A stretch of DNA of 64,000 bases, from the NCBI RefSeq assembly GCF_025152575.1, contig NZ_CP102293.1:2356001-2420000 (forward strand). Reading direction: 5' to 3'. Below, piece by piece: positions 30,589-39,078 of the stretch (positions are counted from its first letter, which is position 1; every line of letters begins with the position of its first letter). This stretch comes from Subdoligranulum variabile. GTDB lineage: Bacteria > Bacillota > Clostridia > Oscillospirales > Ruminococcaceae. The translations under genes and the position numbers were made by a program. The notes beneath the pieces are model-generated. The model saw nothing but the letters and a program-made list of their open reading frames with translations. It was not told the origin of the DNA and searched no databases.

Positions 30589-33459
30589 TTACAGGTCGGG
30601 ATGATATTCCTTGCAGGTGCACTTCTTCCACTTCAGACCGCTGCCGCAGGGGCAGGGATCGTTGCGGCCGATCTTGGTCACCCGCACCGGAGCCGCGCCC
30701 TTGGCGCCGGCCTTGGCAGGGGCGCCTTCGCCGGTGGGCTTGGCGACCTGTTCCCGCTTGGGCTGGGCGCTCTGCTGGCGGATCTCGATGGTCAGCAGCA
30801 TGTGGACGGCATCCTCCCGGATGGAAGCGATCATCTCGTCAAACATGGCAAAGCCTTCGATGCGGTACTCCACCACGGGATCGTGCTGGCCGTATCCGCG
30901 CAGACCCATGCCCTGTTTGAGCTGGTCCATGTTGTCGATGTGCTCCATCCACTTGGAGTCCACGTTGCGCAGCAGGCAGATGCGCTCCAGTTCCCGCATG
31001 GTGGGGGCACCGTACTTGGCTTCCTTGGCGGTCAGGATGTCCATGCCGCGCTTGTACAGCTCGTCGGCGATACCCTCGCGGGTCACGTCGTTGAGCTGTT
31101 CCGTGGTGTAGTTGAAGTCGGTGGGCAGGCAGAGCCAGTTCATGAAATGGCGGCGCAGACCGGCAAAATCCCAGTCGTCGGCGGTGTCGCCGTTGAGGTA
31201 GTTGGCGCAGGCATCGTCGATGCTCTGGCGCATCATCTCATGGAGCTTGTCGGAGATATCTTCACCGTTGAGCACCATCTGGCGCTGCTTATAGATGATC
31301 TCGCGCTGCTGGTTCATGACGTCGTCGTACTGCAGCACCTGTTTGCGGATGGCAAAGTTGGAGGCTTCCAGCTTTTTCTGGGCGCTCTCGATGGTGTTGG
31401 TGATGAGCTTGTTCTCGATGGGCACATCTTCCTCGAGACCCAGGGTATCCATCAGGTTCTGCACCCGCTCGCCGCCGAAGATGCGCATCAGATCGTCTTC
31501 CAGGCTCAGGAAGAACCGGGACGCACCCGGGTCGCCCTGACGGCCGGCACGGCCGCGCAGCTGGTTGTCGATACGGCGGCTTTCGTGGCGCTCGGTGCCG
31601 ATGATGAACAGACCGCCCGCTTCGCGCACGGCCTCGGCCTCCCGCTTGACTTCCGGCTCAAACTCCGCGCACAGCTCATCGAACCGCTTGCGGGCCGCCA
31701 GAATCTCGGCGTCCTCGGTGTCGGCATGGCCGTCACACTCGGTGAGCAGCATTTCCAGCTTGGCGTCGATGTCCGCTTCCGGCGGGGTGGGCAGCTCGGT
31801 GCCGGTGGCCTTGGCACGGGCCTTGGCGTGCTCATACTCGTCCTTGCGCTGGTCCAGGTCCTTGGTCAGCTCTTTGGTCAGTTCCTTCTTCAGGGCTGCC
31901 TTGGCCATATAGGTCACGTTGCCGCCCAGCATGATATCGGTACCACGGCCGGCCATGTTGGTGGCGATGGTCACGGCGCCCTGCTTGCCGGCCTGGGCGA
32001 CGATCTCCGCCTCGCGCTCATGCTGCTTGGCGTTCAGGACGTTGTGCTCGATGCCGCGCTTTTTCAGCAGCTTGGACAGCGCTTCGCTCTTCTCCACGCT
32101 GACGGTGCCCACCAGAACGGGCTGGCCTTTGGCGTGGCACTCCGCCACCTGCTCGATGACCGCGTTGTACTTGCCGTTGACGGTTTTGTAGACGCTGTCC
32201 GGCAGGTCCTTGCGGGCGCGGGGCTTGTTGGTGGGGATGGTGACGATCTGCAGACCGTAGATCTCGCTGAACTCGTCAGCCTCGGTGGAAGCCGTACCGG
32301 TCATGCCGGCCAGCTTGTCGTACATACGGAAGTAGTTCTGGAAGGTGACGGTGGCAAGCGTCTTGCTCTCGGCGGCCACGTTGACGCCTTCCTTGGCCTC
32401 GATGGCCTGGTGCAGACCGTCGTTGAACCGGCGGCCGTACATCAGACGGCCGGTGAACTCATCCACGATGATGACCTCGCCGTCCTTGACGATGTAGTCG
32501 GTATCGCGGTGCATGACGCCCCGGGCCTTGATGGCGCCGTCAATGTAGTGGCGCAGAGCCATGTTGTCGGCGTCGGCCAGGTTTTCCACACCGAAGTAGG
32601 CTTCGGCCTTCTGGACACCGGACTCGGTCAGGGTGGCGGTCTTGCGCTTCTCGTCCACCACGTAGTCGCCGTCCACCTGTTCCTCGGCGGCCACCTTGTC
32701 GTCCAGTTCCACGATGACGCTCTTCTTCAGCGTCTTGGCGAAGTCGTCGGCGCGCTTGTACATGGCGCTGGAATCCTCGCCTTTGCCGCTGATGATCAGC
32801 GGGGTACGGGCCTCGTCGATGAGGATGGAGTCCACCTCGTCCACGATGGCGTAGGCGTGACCGCGCTGGACCATGTTGGCCTTGTAGACCACCATGTTGT
32901 CCCGCAGATAGTCAAAACCGAATTCGTTGTTGGTGCCGTAGGTGACGTCCGCCTCGTAGGCCTTTTTGCGGTCGGCCGGGGCCACGCTGTGGACCACCAG
33001 ACCCACGGTCAGGCCCAGGAAACGGTACACCTTGCCCATCCACTCACTGTCGCGGCGGGCCAGGTAATCGTTGACGGTGACCACGTGAACACCCTTGCCG
33101 GTCAGAGCGTTGAGGTAGACCGGCATGGTGGCCACCAGCGTTTTGCCTTCACCGGTCTGCATCTCGGCGATGCAGGCGCGATGCAGTACGATGCCGCCGA
33201 TGATCTGCACCGGGTAGGGTTTGAGGCCCAGCACACGCCAGTCGGCTTCGCGGCAGACGGCAAAGGCTTCAGGCAGCAGGTCGTCCAGCGTTTCGCCTTT
33301 GGTCAGCCGGTCCTTGAACTCGGTGGTCTTGGCCTGCAGCTGCTCATCGGTCAGCTTCTGCATTTCCGGCTCCAGTGCCAGCACCTTGTCCGCCAGAGGC
33401 TTGATGCGCTTGAGCTCTTTGTCCGAGAAAGACCCGAACAGTTTTTCAAAAAAAGACAT
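30589..33459 (-). CDS. secA: preprotein translocase ATPase SecA
   Basis: A 956-residue motor that pushes unfolded preproteins through SecYEG. N-terminal [22 protein letters not shown]1 with Walker [14 protein letters not shown] near residue 100 and DEAD-like [20 protein letters not shown] near 208; then [22 protein letters not shown]2 with [10 protein letters not shown], and [24 protein letters not shown]. The C-terminal tail ends with a zinc SEC-C motif, [15 protein letters not shown], in which the last two cysteines are separated by Thr instead of adjacent. ATG at 33459 is family-like; a start 9 codons upstream is unlikely. It has its own promoter at 33521-33550. Confidence 0.97.
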   Translation of the reverse strand: MSFFEKLFGSFSDKELKRIKPLADKVLALEPEMQKLTDEQLQAKTTEFKDRLTKGETLDDLLPEAFAVCREADWRVLGLKPYPVQIIGGIVLHRACIAEMQTGEGKTLVATMPVYLNALTGKGVHVVTVNDYLARRDSEWMGKVYRFLGLTVGLVVHSVAPADRKKAYEADVTYGTNNEFGFDYLRDNMVVYKANMVQRGHAYAIVDEVDSILIDEARTPLIISGKGEDSSAMYKRADDFAKTLKKSVIVELDDKVAAEEQVDGDYVVDEKRKTATLTESGVQKAEAYFGVENLADADNMALRHYIDGAIKARGVMHRDTDYIVKDGEVIIVDEFTGRLMYGRRFNDGLHQAIEAKEGVNVAAESKTLATVTFQNYFRMYDKLAGMTGTASTEADEFSEIYGLQIVTIPTNKPRARKDLPDSVYKTVNGKYNAVIEQVAECHAKGQPVLVGTVSVEKSEALSKLLKKRGIEHNVLNAKQHEREAEIVAQAGKQGAVTIATNMAGRGTDIMLGGNVTYMAKAALKKELTKELTKDLDQRKDEYEHAKARAKATGTELPTPPEADIDAKLEMLLTECDGHADTEDAEILAARKRFDELCAEFEPEVKREAEAVREAGGLFIIGTERHESRRIDNQLRGRAGRQGDPGASRFFLSLEDDLMRIFGGERVQNLMDTLGLEEDVPIENKLITNTIESAQKKLEASNFAIRKQVLQYDDVMNQQREIIYKQRQMVLNGEDISDKLHEMMRQSIDDACANYLNGDTADDWDFAGLRRHFMNWLCLPTDFNYTTEQLNDVTREGIADELYKRGMDILTAKEAKYGAPTMRELERICLLRNVDSKWMEHIDNMDQLKQGMGLRGYGQHDPVVEYRIEGFAMFDEMIASIREDAVHMLLTIEIRQQSAQPKREQVAKPTGEGAPAKAGAKGAAPVRVTKIGRNDPCPCGSGLKWKKCTCKEYHPDL

Positions 33460-33520
33460 AGGAAAACCCCTGTATTTCCGCCGCAATCAGGCGCGGCAAG
33501 TTAGTTTTACACACTCTAAT

Positions 33521-33550
33521 ATAATACACCCGCACAGGGGATGCTGTCAA
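33521..33550 (-). promoter_or_regulatory. secA promoter overlapping the upstream terminator
   Basis: On the minus strand TTGACA (33550-33545) sits in the loop of the eamA terminator hairpin; an 18-base spacer leads to TATTAT (33526-33521) at the stem's outer edge. The leader to the start codon is about 55 bases. Confidence 0.75.
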
Positions 33551-33567
33551 ACCTGTGCGGGTGTATT
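33523..33567 (-). terminator. terminator hairpin after eamA
   Basis: Arms 33523-33538 and 33552-33567 make a perfect 16-bp stem (aatacacccgcacagg with its complement). On the minus strand it is followed by atatta, only moderately T-rich. It separates the eamA operon from secA. Confidence 0.65.
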
Positions 33568-33573
33568 TCCAAA

Positions 33574-34485
33574 TTAATTTGCGTCTTTATGAGGAGCCGG
33601 CAGGCTCAACAGGACCAGCATCACGAAGATGCAGGCGAAGCCCAGGGCGTCCCAGCCGGTGAAGGGGGAGCCCAGCACCAGGGTGCTGATGATGGCGGCG
33701 GTGACGGGCTCGGCGAAGCTGTACAGACTGGCGCGCTGGGGACCGATGAGCGGCACACCGGACATATAGAGGCTGAAGGCCAGCACATTGCCCACGACCA
33801 CCACCACGATGATGCCGAAAACGCCTACAGCGCTGGGGACATAGCCCATGGTCCAGGGACGGAACACCAGGTGAAAGAGGGTGCCGCCCATCAGGAACGC
33901 CCACCCCTGGAGCATGGGGGTGGGGTACTGGGCCTGCAGATTTTTGGGCCACATGGTGTAGATGACCACGGTGCCGGCACAGACAATACCGGCAAGGAGC
34001 GCCGCCGGACTGATGGCCAGGCTGGTGAAGCTGCCGTGGGTGGTCAGCAGGAAGACGCCTACCAGAGCCAGCACAATGGAACAGAGTTCAAACAGACGGG
34101 GGGCGCGGCGCTGCTGCAGGCAGAGCACCAGCAGAATCAGTACGGGGGAGAGATCCTGCAGGATGGTGGCGATGCCGGCGGTGGACAGCTGGATGGTCAG
34201 AAAGTAAAGGAACTGACAGCAGCTGACACCGGCCACTCCGTAGATCACCAGGTCGATGGCGTTGCGGGGATTCTTTTTGATGTTCCACGGATCGAACAGC
34301 GTTTTGCGGTCTTTGAAAAAGTAGAATCCGCAGAGGAGCAGCCCGGCCAGAAAAAGCCGGATGGGCACCAGCCAGGTGGAGTCCATGTTCTCCCGCGTGA
34401 AGAGATATTGCCCCATACAGCCGGATACGCCCCAGCACGCTGCGCCGCCCATGGTCAGACAGGCGCCCTTTACCCGATCAGACAT
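33574..34485 (-). CDS. DMT-family transporter, EamA type
   Basis: A 303-residue drug/metabolite exporter-family protein with about ten membrane helices arranged as two EamA repeats. Repeat 1 begins LTMGGAACWGVSGCMGQYLF and ends near STAGIATILQDLSPVLILL; repeat 2 contains AGTVVIYTMWPKNL and ends PQRASLYSFAEPVTAAIISTLVLG, the typical EamA end. Substrate unknown; relatives export amino acids or other metabolites. Its start overlaps the HAD gene stop by 8 bases, so it is the last gene of the queT-HAD-eamA operon. Confidence 0.88.
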   Translation of the reverse strand: MSDRVKGACLTMGGAACWGVSGCMGQYLFTRENMDSTWLVPIRLFLAGLLLCGFYFFKDRKTLFDPWNIKKNPRNAIDLVIYGVAGVSCCQFLYFLTIQLSTAGIATILQDLSPVLILLVLCLQQRRAPRLFELCSIVLALVGVFLLTTHGSFTSLAISPAALLAGIVCAGTVVIYTMWPKNLQAQYPTPMLQGWAFLMGGTLFHLVFRPWTMGYVPSAVGVFGIIVVVVVGNVLAFSLYMSGVPLIGPQRASLYSFAEPVTAAIISTLVLGSPFTGWDALGFACIFVMLVLLSLPAPHKDAN

Positions 34486-35140
34486 CCTCGTTTTTCCTCC
34501 TTAGAATCAAAGCGGCGGCTTCCCGCAGGCCCGGAACCACCGGTGCACCGGTCTGGCGCAGCACCTCGGGCGGCTGATGCCCGGCGGACTGCAGCACGCA
34601 GTGAACACCCAGTGCCTGCGCCACCTCAAAATCGTGGGTGGAGTCGCCGATCATCACGGCGCGGTCCGGATCAAAGCCGGCTTCCCGCAGATACTGCAGC
34701 CCCAGCTCTACCTTGCTCTTGGCATAAATGTCGCCCAGGCCCAGCAGCCGGTCAAAATACCCGGCAACACGCCGCGTTTCCACCTGGTGCTGCAGCGTGG
34801 TGATGGGGCTGGCCGAAAGAATCACCTGCCGCAGCCCGGCGGCGGCAAAAGCGTCCAGGGCGTCCCGGGCACCGTCTGCCAGGGGGCAGGCTTCGCTGGC
34901 GGGGATGTAATCTTCCATAAAGCTGACGGCCAGCTCGTCAAAGCTGTCGCGGCTGAAATCAAACCCGGCGCGGGCGTAGTAGTCCTGCACCGGAAAACCA
35001 AAAATCGCCCGGTACTGATCGCGGTCGTACCGCTGGGGATAACCATAGCGTGCCAGCAGACGGTTGAGCGCGTCCACGCACAGTGCTACATCATCCAGCA
35101 GGGTACCGTTCCAATCCCACAAAATCAGTTCCGGGCGCAT
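34478..35140 (-). CDS. HAD hydrolase, phosphoglycolate phosphatase-like
   Basis: A 220-residue HAD family hydrolase. Motif I is LILWDWNGTLLDD at residues 5-17 (DxN variant: the second Asp of DxD is Asn), cap domain follows, motif II VILSAS near 102, Lys in AKSKVELGLQYL, and motif IV VMIGDSTHDFEVAQALG near 160. The DxN change at the acid/base position is seen in some subgroups and may lower or alter activity. Located between queT and eamA in one operon; substrate unknown. Confidence 0.86.
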   Translation of the reverse strand: MRPELILWDWNGTLLDDVALCVDALNRLLARYGYPQRYDRDQYRAIFGFPVQDYYARAGFDFSRDSFDELAVSFMEDYIPASEACPLADGARDALDAFAAAGLRQVILSASPITTLQHQVETRRVAGYFDRLLGLGDIYAKSKVELGLQYLREAGFDPDRAVMIGDSTHDFEVAQALGVHCVLQSAGHQPPEVLRQTGAPVVPGLREAAALILRRKNEDV

Positions 35141-35156
35141 AGGGTGTTACCTCAGA

Positions 35157-35759
35157 TTATTTTTCGGTAAAGATCCGCTTGAGAGCGGTGTTGGATTCAA
35201 TGAGTTTGACCAGAGCCACACCCAGGACGGTGCAGCTGATCAGTTCGCCGATACCCACCGAGATGCCGTTGGTGATGCAGAGCAGCCAGACGGGAGCACT
35301 CATGGCGGTGTAATCGGTGAAGAAGAGGGTGATCTCAATGCCCACGATAACGGCATTGAAGAGTACCGGCGGCAGGGAGGCCGGAATCGCCAGACCTTTG
35401 ATGCGCAGATTACGCAGGCGGTAGGTCACAAGGCAGGCCAGCAGGGTGGCGATGGTGCCGAAGATGACGTCGATGATGGTGGAGCCGAACAGGTTGGCCA
35501 GGAAGCAGCCCAGTGTCACGCCGATGATGTACTCGGCGCCGAAGACGGGCAGCAGGCAGAGGGCCTCTGCGATGCGGACCTGGACGGCACCGTAGCTGAA
35601 GGGCGCCAGCACCAGGCAGAGCACCACATAGACGGCAGCGATGACGGCGCAGCGCACCAGACGCTGGACCGAGACTTGACCATCGGTGCGGGGCAGGGCC
35701 AGACGAACGGCCAGGAACGCCGCCACAATGGCGACGACGGACAGAATTGCAATATACAT
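35157..35759 (-). CDS. queT: queuosine-precursor transporter QueT (ECF S component type)
   Basis: A 200-residue membrane protein of the QueT family, the substrate-binding part of an energy-coupling-factor importer for queuosine precursors. The diagnostic block is APFSYGAVQVRIAEALCLLPVFG near residue 60, followed by GVTLGCFLANLFG and DVIFGTIATLLACLVTYRL. About six membrane helices. The frame is open to 35813, but ATG at 35759 has GGAG 7 bases before it and starts in a membrane helix. The ECF ATPases and T subunit are not in this window and would be shared. Links with queH at 13.3 kb as a salvage route. Confidence 0.9.
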   Translation of the reverse strand: MYIAILSVVAIVAAFLAVRLALPRTDGQVSVQRLVRCAVIAAVYVVLCLVLAPFSYGAVQVRIAEALCLLPVFGAEYIIGVTLGCFLANLFGSTIIDVIFGTIATLLACLVTYRLRNLRIKGLAIPASLPPVLFNAVIVGIEITLFFTDYTAMSAPVWLLCITNGISVGIGELISCTVLGVALVKLIESNTALKRIFTEK

Positions 35760-35873
35760 ACAAACACTCCGGCGGATAGATTTTGACCGCATGCCAGACC
35801 GCCAGCCTGACACCGGTTTGCGCCGCGGAAGCTGCGGCGGAGCCTAAAATCCTAAGTTGCTCAACAAAATGCT

Positions 35874-35902
35874 ATTATAACAAAGCAAGATAACGGTTGC
35901 AA
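35874..35902 (-). promoter_or_regulatory. sigma-A promoter of the queT operon
   Basis: On the minus strand TTGCAA (35902-35897), 17-base spacer and perfect TATAAT (35879-35874). The leader is about 107 bases and GC-rich, with a gccgc/gcggc hairpin and a CTCCG stretch (near 35836-35840) that could pair with the CGGAG of the ribosome site. No known riboswitch consensus is seen. Confidence 0.85.
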
Positions 35903-35943
35903 GAGGGTTTGACGCAAAAATTGACGTAAAAGGGCAAACGGGC

Positions 35944-35972
35944 TTGACTTTCCCACGCAAACCGTTTATAAT
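35944..35972 (+). promoter_or_regulatory. strong promoter of the tRNA-Leu locus
   Basis: TTGACT (35944-35949), 17-base spacer and perfect TATAAT (35967-35972), 13 bases before the tRNA-like 5' half at 35986. This is the probable native promoter of the original tRNA-Leu and would also read into the intact copy downstream. Confidence 0.85.
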
Positions 35973-35985
35973 TCAAGAGTTACAA

Positions 35986-36027
35986 GCCGGTGTGTTGGAA
36001 TTGGCAGACGAGACGGACTCAAAATCT
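35986..36027 (+). pseudogene. 5' half of tRNA-Leu, broken after the anticodon loop
   Basis: gccggtgtg-ttggaattggcagacga runs like a tRNA-Leu through the D-arm and into the anticodon loop ctcaaaatc, then stops resembling a tRNA: the following tctacttcgtaga hairpin and onward lack a variable arm, T-arm (no ggttcgag) and acceptor 3' strand. Compared with the intact copy at 36175 it differs at one D-arm base and about five anticodon-stem bases, so it is not a simple recent duplicate. Likely the native gene split by integration. Confidence 0.7.
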
Positions 36028-36174
36028 ACTTCGTAGAATGTTGGGTGCCCTGGCAAAACCCTTGATAAATCGGCGCTTTCACAACTTCATATTTTCATTT
36101 GGTTTTAATATCCCTCCCGCACATCCCTCCAAAATCTGAGATGTGCGGGACACAAGGGAAATTAAAATATAAAT
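36028..36174 (+). other. non-coding junction between the two tRNA-Leu sequences
   Basis: 147 bases with no gene, AT-richer than the surroundings. It contains a hairpin with arms cccgcacatc (36116-36125) and gatgtgcggg (36140-36149), the same arms as in the terminator at 8441-8470, but no T-run here. It probably derives from the end of an integrated element. Confidence 0.5.
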
Positions 36175-36259
36175 GCCGGTGTGTCGGAATTGGCAGACGA
36201 CCGCGACTCAAAATCGTGTGGAGAAATCCGTGTGGGTTCGAGTCCCACCACCGGCACCA
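36175..36259 (+). tRNA. tRNA-Leu (CAA), CCA encoded
   Basis: Complete 85-base type II tRNA. Acceptor gccggtg (36175-36181) pairs with caccggc (36249-36255), discriminator A and encoded CCA. Anticodon stem cgcga/tcgtg (one G-U) around loop ctCAAaa gives anticodon CAA, reading UUG. Variable arm gga-gaaa-tcc and T-arm gtggg-ttcgagt-cccac are intact. A terminator follows at once. Confidence 0.95.
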
Positions 36260-36267
36260 GAATTTTC

Positions 36268-36296
36268 AGCCCTGAGCTTCACGGTTCAGGGCTTTT
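36268..36296 (+). terminator. terminator of tRNA-Leu
   Basis: agccctga (36268-36275) with tcagggct (36286-36293), ten-base loop, then TTTT overlapping the end of the stem. It abuts the integrase remnant on the opposite strand. Confidence 0.85.
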
Positions 36297-36491
36297 CTAT
36301 TGCCCAATGGTCTGTACTCCCGTGTTCTCTGGGTAGAACGCCAGGATCGCATTCGCAGAAGAAACCTTGCTGCTGTAATCCAGATGGGTGTAGATGTTGG
36401 AAGTCGTTCCAATATCACTGTGCCCCAGCCATTCCTGGATTTCCTTCAAGCTGACGCCATTTGCGTAAAGGAGGCTGGCGCAGCTGTGCCC
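36297..36491 (-). pseudogene. tyrosine recombinase (integrase) C-terminal remnant
   Basis: Only the last 65 codons remain: GHSCASLLYANGVSLKEIQEWLGHSD then TSNIYTHLDYSSKVSSANAIL and stop. This is the end of an XerC/D-type phage or ICE integrase, with HxxR-region His, the WLGHS motif (second active-site His) and catalytic Tyr in NIYTHLD. An in-frame TAA lies directly upstream (36492-36494) and the sequence beyond does not resemble the rest of an integrase, so the gene is truncated at about 36491, right where the active-site Arg codon should be. It points toward the tRNA-Leu 3' end, the usual position of an integrase next to its attachment site. Confidence 0.88.
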
Positions 36492-36494
36492 TTA

Positions 36495-36791
36495 CGGTAT
36501 AATTACGACAAACCGGAAAAGCCCCGTAGGATCAAGGGTTTTGAGGTTTTCAGTCTGATTTTTTCATCCTTTTCCAAACCGAAAAATCATACTGAAATAA
36601 GTCGAATTGCAGGAGGTGTTTCATTAACGACAAATGAATAGCAGAAAGGAACTCAAAACCTTTTGATTCCAAACACAACAGAATATTGGATTTAAGCGAA
36701 GCCGTCACTTGTTTTAAGTGGCGGCTTTTGTTGTTTCCAGGGCTGTTATGCAGGCACATGACAACACCCAATCAGAAATGAGGTGAAGTCA
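36495..36791 (+). other. leader region of the ICE backbone operon
   Basis: About 300 bases between the integrase remnant and parA with no convincing gene. It holds AGGAGGTG at 36611-36618 followed 16 bases later by a ten-codon frame (36634-36666), then the terminator hairpin at 36700-36729, then the parA ribosome site. A terminator between a small reading frame and the first gene suggests attenuation of the whole ICE operon, but this is inference. Confidence 0.45.
36700..36729 (+). terminator. terminator or attenuator upstream of parA
   Basis: agccgtcactt (36700-36710) with aagtggcggct (36716-36726), one G-U, loop gtttt, followed by TTT to give TTTT. It would stop transcription entering parA from the left. 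Confidence 0.75.
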
Positions 36792-37613
36792 TTGAACCCA
36801 CAAATCATCGCCGTTGCCAACCAGAAGGGCGGCGTCGGCAAAACGACTACCTGCGCCAACTTAGGCATCGGGCTGGCGCAGGCCGGAAAGAAGGTGCTGC
36901 TGGTGGATGCTGACCCGCAGGCCAGCCTCACCATCAGCCTGGGCAACCCGCAGCCGGACAAGCTGCCCTTTACCCTGTCCGATGCGATGGGCCGTATTCT
37001 CATGGACGAGCCGATCAAACCCGGCGAGGGCATCCTGCACCACCCGGAGGGCGTGGACCTGATGCCTGCCGACATCCAGCTCTCCGGCATGGAGGTATCC
37101 CTAGTGAATGCCATGAGCCGCGAGACGATTCTGCGGCAGTATCTGGACACGGTGAAGGGACAGTATTCCCATATCCTCATCGACTGCCAACCCTCCCTGG
37201 GAATGCTCACGGTCAACGCGCTGGCCGCCGCCAACAGGATCATAGTCCCCGTCCAAGCGGAGTATCTGCCCGCCAAGGGCCTGGAACAGCTGCTGTCCAC
37301 CATCAACAAGGTCAAGCGGCAGTTAAATCCCAAGCTCCAGATCGACGGTATTCTGCTGACGATGGTGGACAACCGCACCAACTTTGCCAAAGAGATCGCC
37401 GCCCTGCTGCGGGAGACCTACGGCAGCAAAATCAAGGTGTTCGGCACCGAGATTCCCCACTCGGTTCGAGCCAAGGAGATCAGCGCCGAGGGCAAGAGCA
37501 TCTTCGCACATGACCCCGGCGGCAAGGTGGCGGAAGCCTATAAAAATCTGACGCGGGAGGTGATAAAACTTGAAAAGCAGCGCGAAAAAAGTAGAGCTGG
37601 CCTCAGTCGATGA
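36792..37613 (+). CDS. parA: ParA-family ATPase of the ICE
   Basis: A 273-residue (from TTG) partition ATPase. The deviant Walker A is [16 protein letters not shown] near the N-terminus, Walker A' [12 protein letters not shown], and Walker [13 protein letters not shown] near 125, all typical of ParA/Soj. In ICEs it probably stabilises the excised circular form. TTG at 36792 is preferred over GTG at 36783 because GAGGTGA (36780-36786) would then sit 5 bases before it; both give the same protein core. The following parB gene overlaps its end by 44 bases. Confidence 0.92.
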   Translation: MNPQIIAVANQKGGVGKTTTCANLGIGLAQAGKKVLLVDADPQASLTISLGNPQPDKLPFTLSDAMGRILMDEPIKPGEGILHHPEGVDLMPADIQLSGMEVSLVNAMSRETILRQYLDTVKGQYSHILIDCQPSLGMLTVNALAAANRIIVPVQAEYLPAKGLEQLLSTINKVKRQLNPKLQIDGILLTMVDNRTNFAKEIAALLRETYGSKIKVFGTEIPHSVRAKEISAEGKSIFAHDPGGKVAEAYKNLTREVIKLEKQREKSRAGLSR

Positions 37614-38505
37614 CCTGTTTTCCACCGAGGAAAGCCGCGCCGACGCCCAGCGTGAAAAAGTCATGGAAATTCCCTTGTCGGAGCTGCACCCATTCAAGGA
37701 TCACCCCTTTAAGGTCAAGGACGATGAGGCCATGATGGAGACCGCCGACAGCATCCGGCAGTACGGCGTACTGGTCCCGGCCATTGCCCGCCCGGACCCT
37801 AATGGCGGCTATGAGCTGGTTGCCGGGCACCGGCGGCACCGAGCTAGCGAGCTGGCGGGTAAAGAAACCATGCCGGTGATTGTCCGCGACCTGGACGATG
37901 ACCAGGCCACCATCATCATGGTTGACAGCAATTTGCAGCGGGAAAGCCTGCTCCCCAGTGAAAGGGCTTTTGCCTACAAGATGAAGCTGGAAGCTATGAA
38001 GCGACAAGCTGGCAGACCGTCCAAAGAAAATTGTTCCCAAGTTGGGAACGATTTTGGGAAGAAGTCGAGCGAGGTATTGGCTGAACAGGTCGGCCAGAGT
38101 AAAAACCAGATTTTTCGTTATATCCGCCTCACCGAGCTAATTCCCGAACTGCTGGACATGGTGGACGAGAAGAAAATCGCCTTCAATCCGGCCTACGAGC
38201 TGTCCTTCCTCAAAAAAGAGGAACAGGTGGATTTGCTGGACGCGATGGACAGCGAACAGGCCACGCCGTCGCTCTCCCAGGCCCAGCGGCTGAAAAAGTA
38301 CAGCCAGGAGGGCCACCTGACCCTCGACATGATGCGGGTCATCATGGGCGAAGAAAAGAAAAGCGACCTGGACAAGATCACCTTCACCAGCGACACCCTG
38401 CGCAAATATTTTCCCCGGAGCTATACGCCCCAGCGGATGCAGGAAACCATCATCAAGCTGCTGGAACAGTGGCAGCGCAAGCGACAGCAACAGCATGAAC
38501 GCTGA
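37570..38505 (+). CDS. parB: ParB/RepB/Spo0J-family DNA-binding protein
   Basis: A 311-residue ParB homologue. The ParB/Srx N-terminal domain spans about residues 30-130, with [31 protein letters not shown] (the CTP-binding GERRxRA-type box appears as GHRRHRA) and [23 protein letters not shown] KorB-like helix-turn-helix middle follows ([20 protein letters not shown]). The start is TTG at 37570 with GGAGGTGA 6 bases before it, inside the parA frame, implying coupled translation. It should bind a parS-like site on the ICE; no site was identified by eye. Confidence 0.9.
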   Translation: MKSSAKKVELASVDDLFSTEESRADAQREKVMEIPLSELHPFKDHPFKVKDDEAMMETADSIRQYGVLVPAIARPDPNGGYELVAGHRRHRASELAGKETMPVIVRDLDDDQATIIMVDSNLQRESLLPSERAFAYKMKLEAMKRQAGRPSKENCSQVGNDFGKKSSEVLAEQVGQSKNQIFRYIRLTELIPELLDMVDEKKIAFNPAYELSFLKKEEQVDLLDAMDSEQATPSLSQAQRLKKYSQEGHLTLDMMRVIMGEEKKSDLDKITFTSDTLRKYFPRSYTPQRMQETIIKLLEQWQRKRQQQHER

Positions 38506-38519
38506 GAGAGGAGTTGCCT

Positions 38520-38798
38520 ATGAGGGATATTTCAGCCCGCGAGCTGAAAGGACATAACATTTTGGCTGTGGAGCGATTTCAGGACAGCACCCGCTGGATG
38601 GTGGAGTTTGCGGTCCGCAAGCCCCGCACCCCTTACGGCAGCCCCGGCGACGAGGTGCGCCTGTTTCTCACCGAGGACGGCTACCGGCAGGCCCTGGACG
38701 CCCAGCGCAGCCAGCAGATCAAAATTAAGCGCCATGCCCACGTTGTCGAGGGGCACATCATCGACTTCAAGCCGAAGAAAAAGCGCCGCCACCCGTAA
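38520..38798 (+). CDS. small conserved ICE protein of unknown function
   Basis: A 92-residue basic protein (MRDISARELKGHNILAVERF ... IDFKPKKKRRHP) with a Lys/Arg-rich C-terminus that could bind nucleic acid. No named domain recognised. GAGAGGAG lies 6 bases before ATG at 38520; a TTG two codons upstream is less likely. Its place between parB and the replication-protein-like gene is usual for this ICE backbone. Confidence 0.75.
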   Translation: MRDISARELKGHNILAVERFQDSTRWMVEFAVRKPRTPYGSPGDEVRLFLTEDGYRQALDAQRSQQIKIKRHAHVVEGHIIDFKPKKKRRHP

Positions 38799-38828
38799 AC
38801 CAACCACTTGCCAAGAAAGGAATGAACT

Positions 38829-39014
38829 ATGTGTACCGTTAGAGACATTGAAGAAGCCATCCGCGAACACTGCCAATCCCAGCATGACATGGAAAGCACC
38901 GAGATCGACCAGGTGATGCAGCGCCTGCCCTTCGGCACCGCGCAGGATGTTTTTACCCGGCCCCCTGTGCCGAAGCCGCCGTATTCCTGGCACAGCCGGA
39001 ACTACCGCACCTGA
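38829..39014 (+). CDS. small ICE protein of unknown function
   Basis: A 61-residue acidic protein (MCTVRDIEEAIREHCQSQ ... PVPKPPYSWHSRNYRT), N-terminal helix and Pro-rich end. AAGAAAGGAATG precedes the ATG. No family recognised; kept because of good ribosome site, position in the operon and lack of overlap with another gene. Confidence 0.6.
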   Translation: MCTVRDIEEAIREHCQSQHDMESTEIDQVMQRLPFGTAQDVFTRPPVPKPPYSWHSRNYRT

Positions 39015-39078
39015 CCGCCGCAGTCTCTTTGAAGATTGCGGCTTTTTTCATGCCATGAATGCCGAGAGGAGTGATGAA

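Noticed and set aside
30601..33504. A 967-codon plus-strand frame opposite secA
   Set aside because: Mirror of the secA codons, with no recognisable domain or ribosome site; secA is certain.
35760..35880. preQ1-I or preQ1-II riboswitch before queT
   Set aside because: No match to the known short consensus motifs could be found by eye on the minus strand; only a generic hairpin was seen.
36634..36666. Ten-codon frame MNSRKELKTF upstream of parA
   Set aside because: The AGGAGGTG site is 16 bases away, too far for standard initiation. It is mentioned in the leader region but not called a gene.
36783..36791. GTG at 36783 as parA start
   Set aside because: The GTG overlaps the Shine-Dalgarno GAGGTGA, whereas TTG at 36792 has ideal spacing; the core protein is unchanged.
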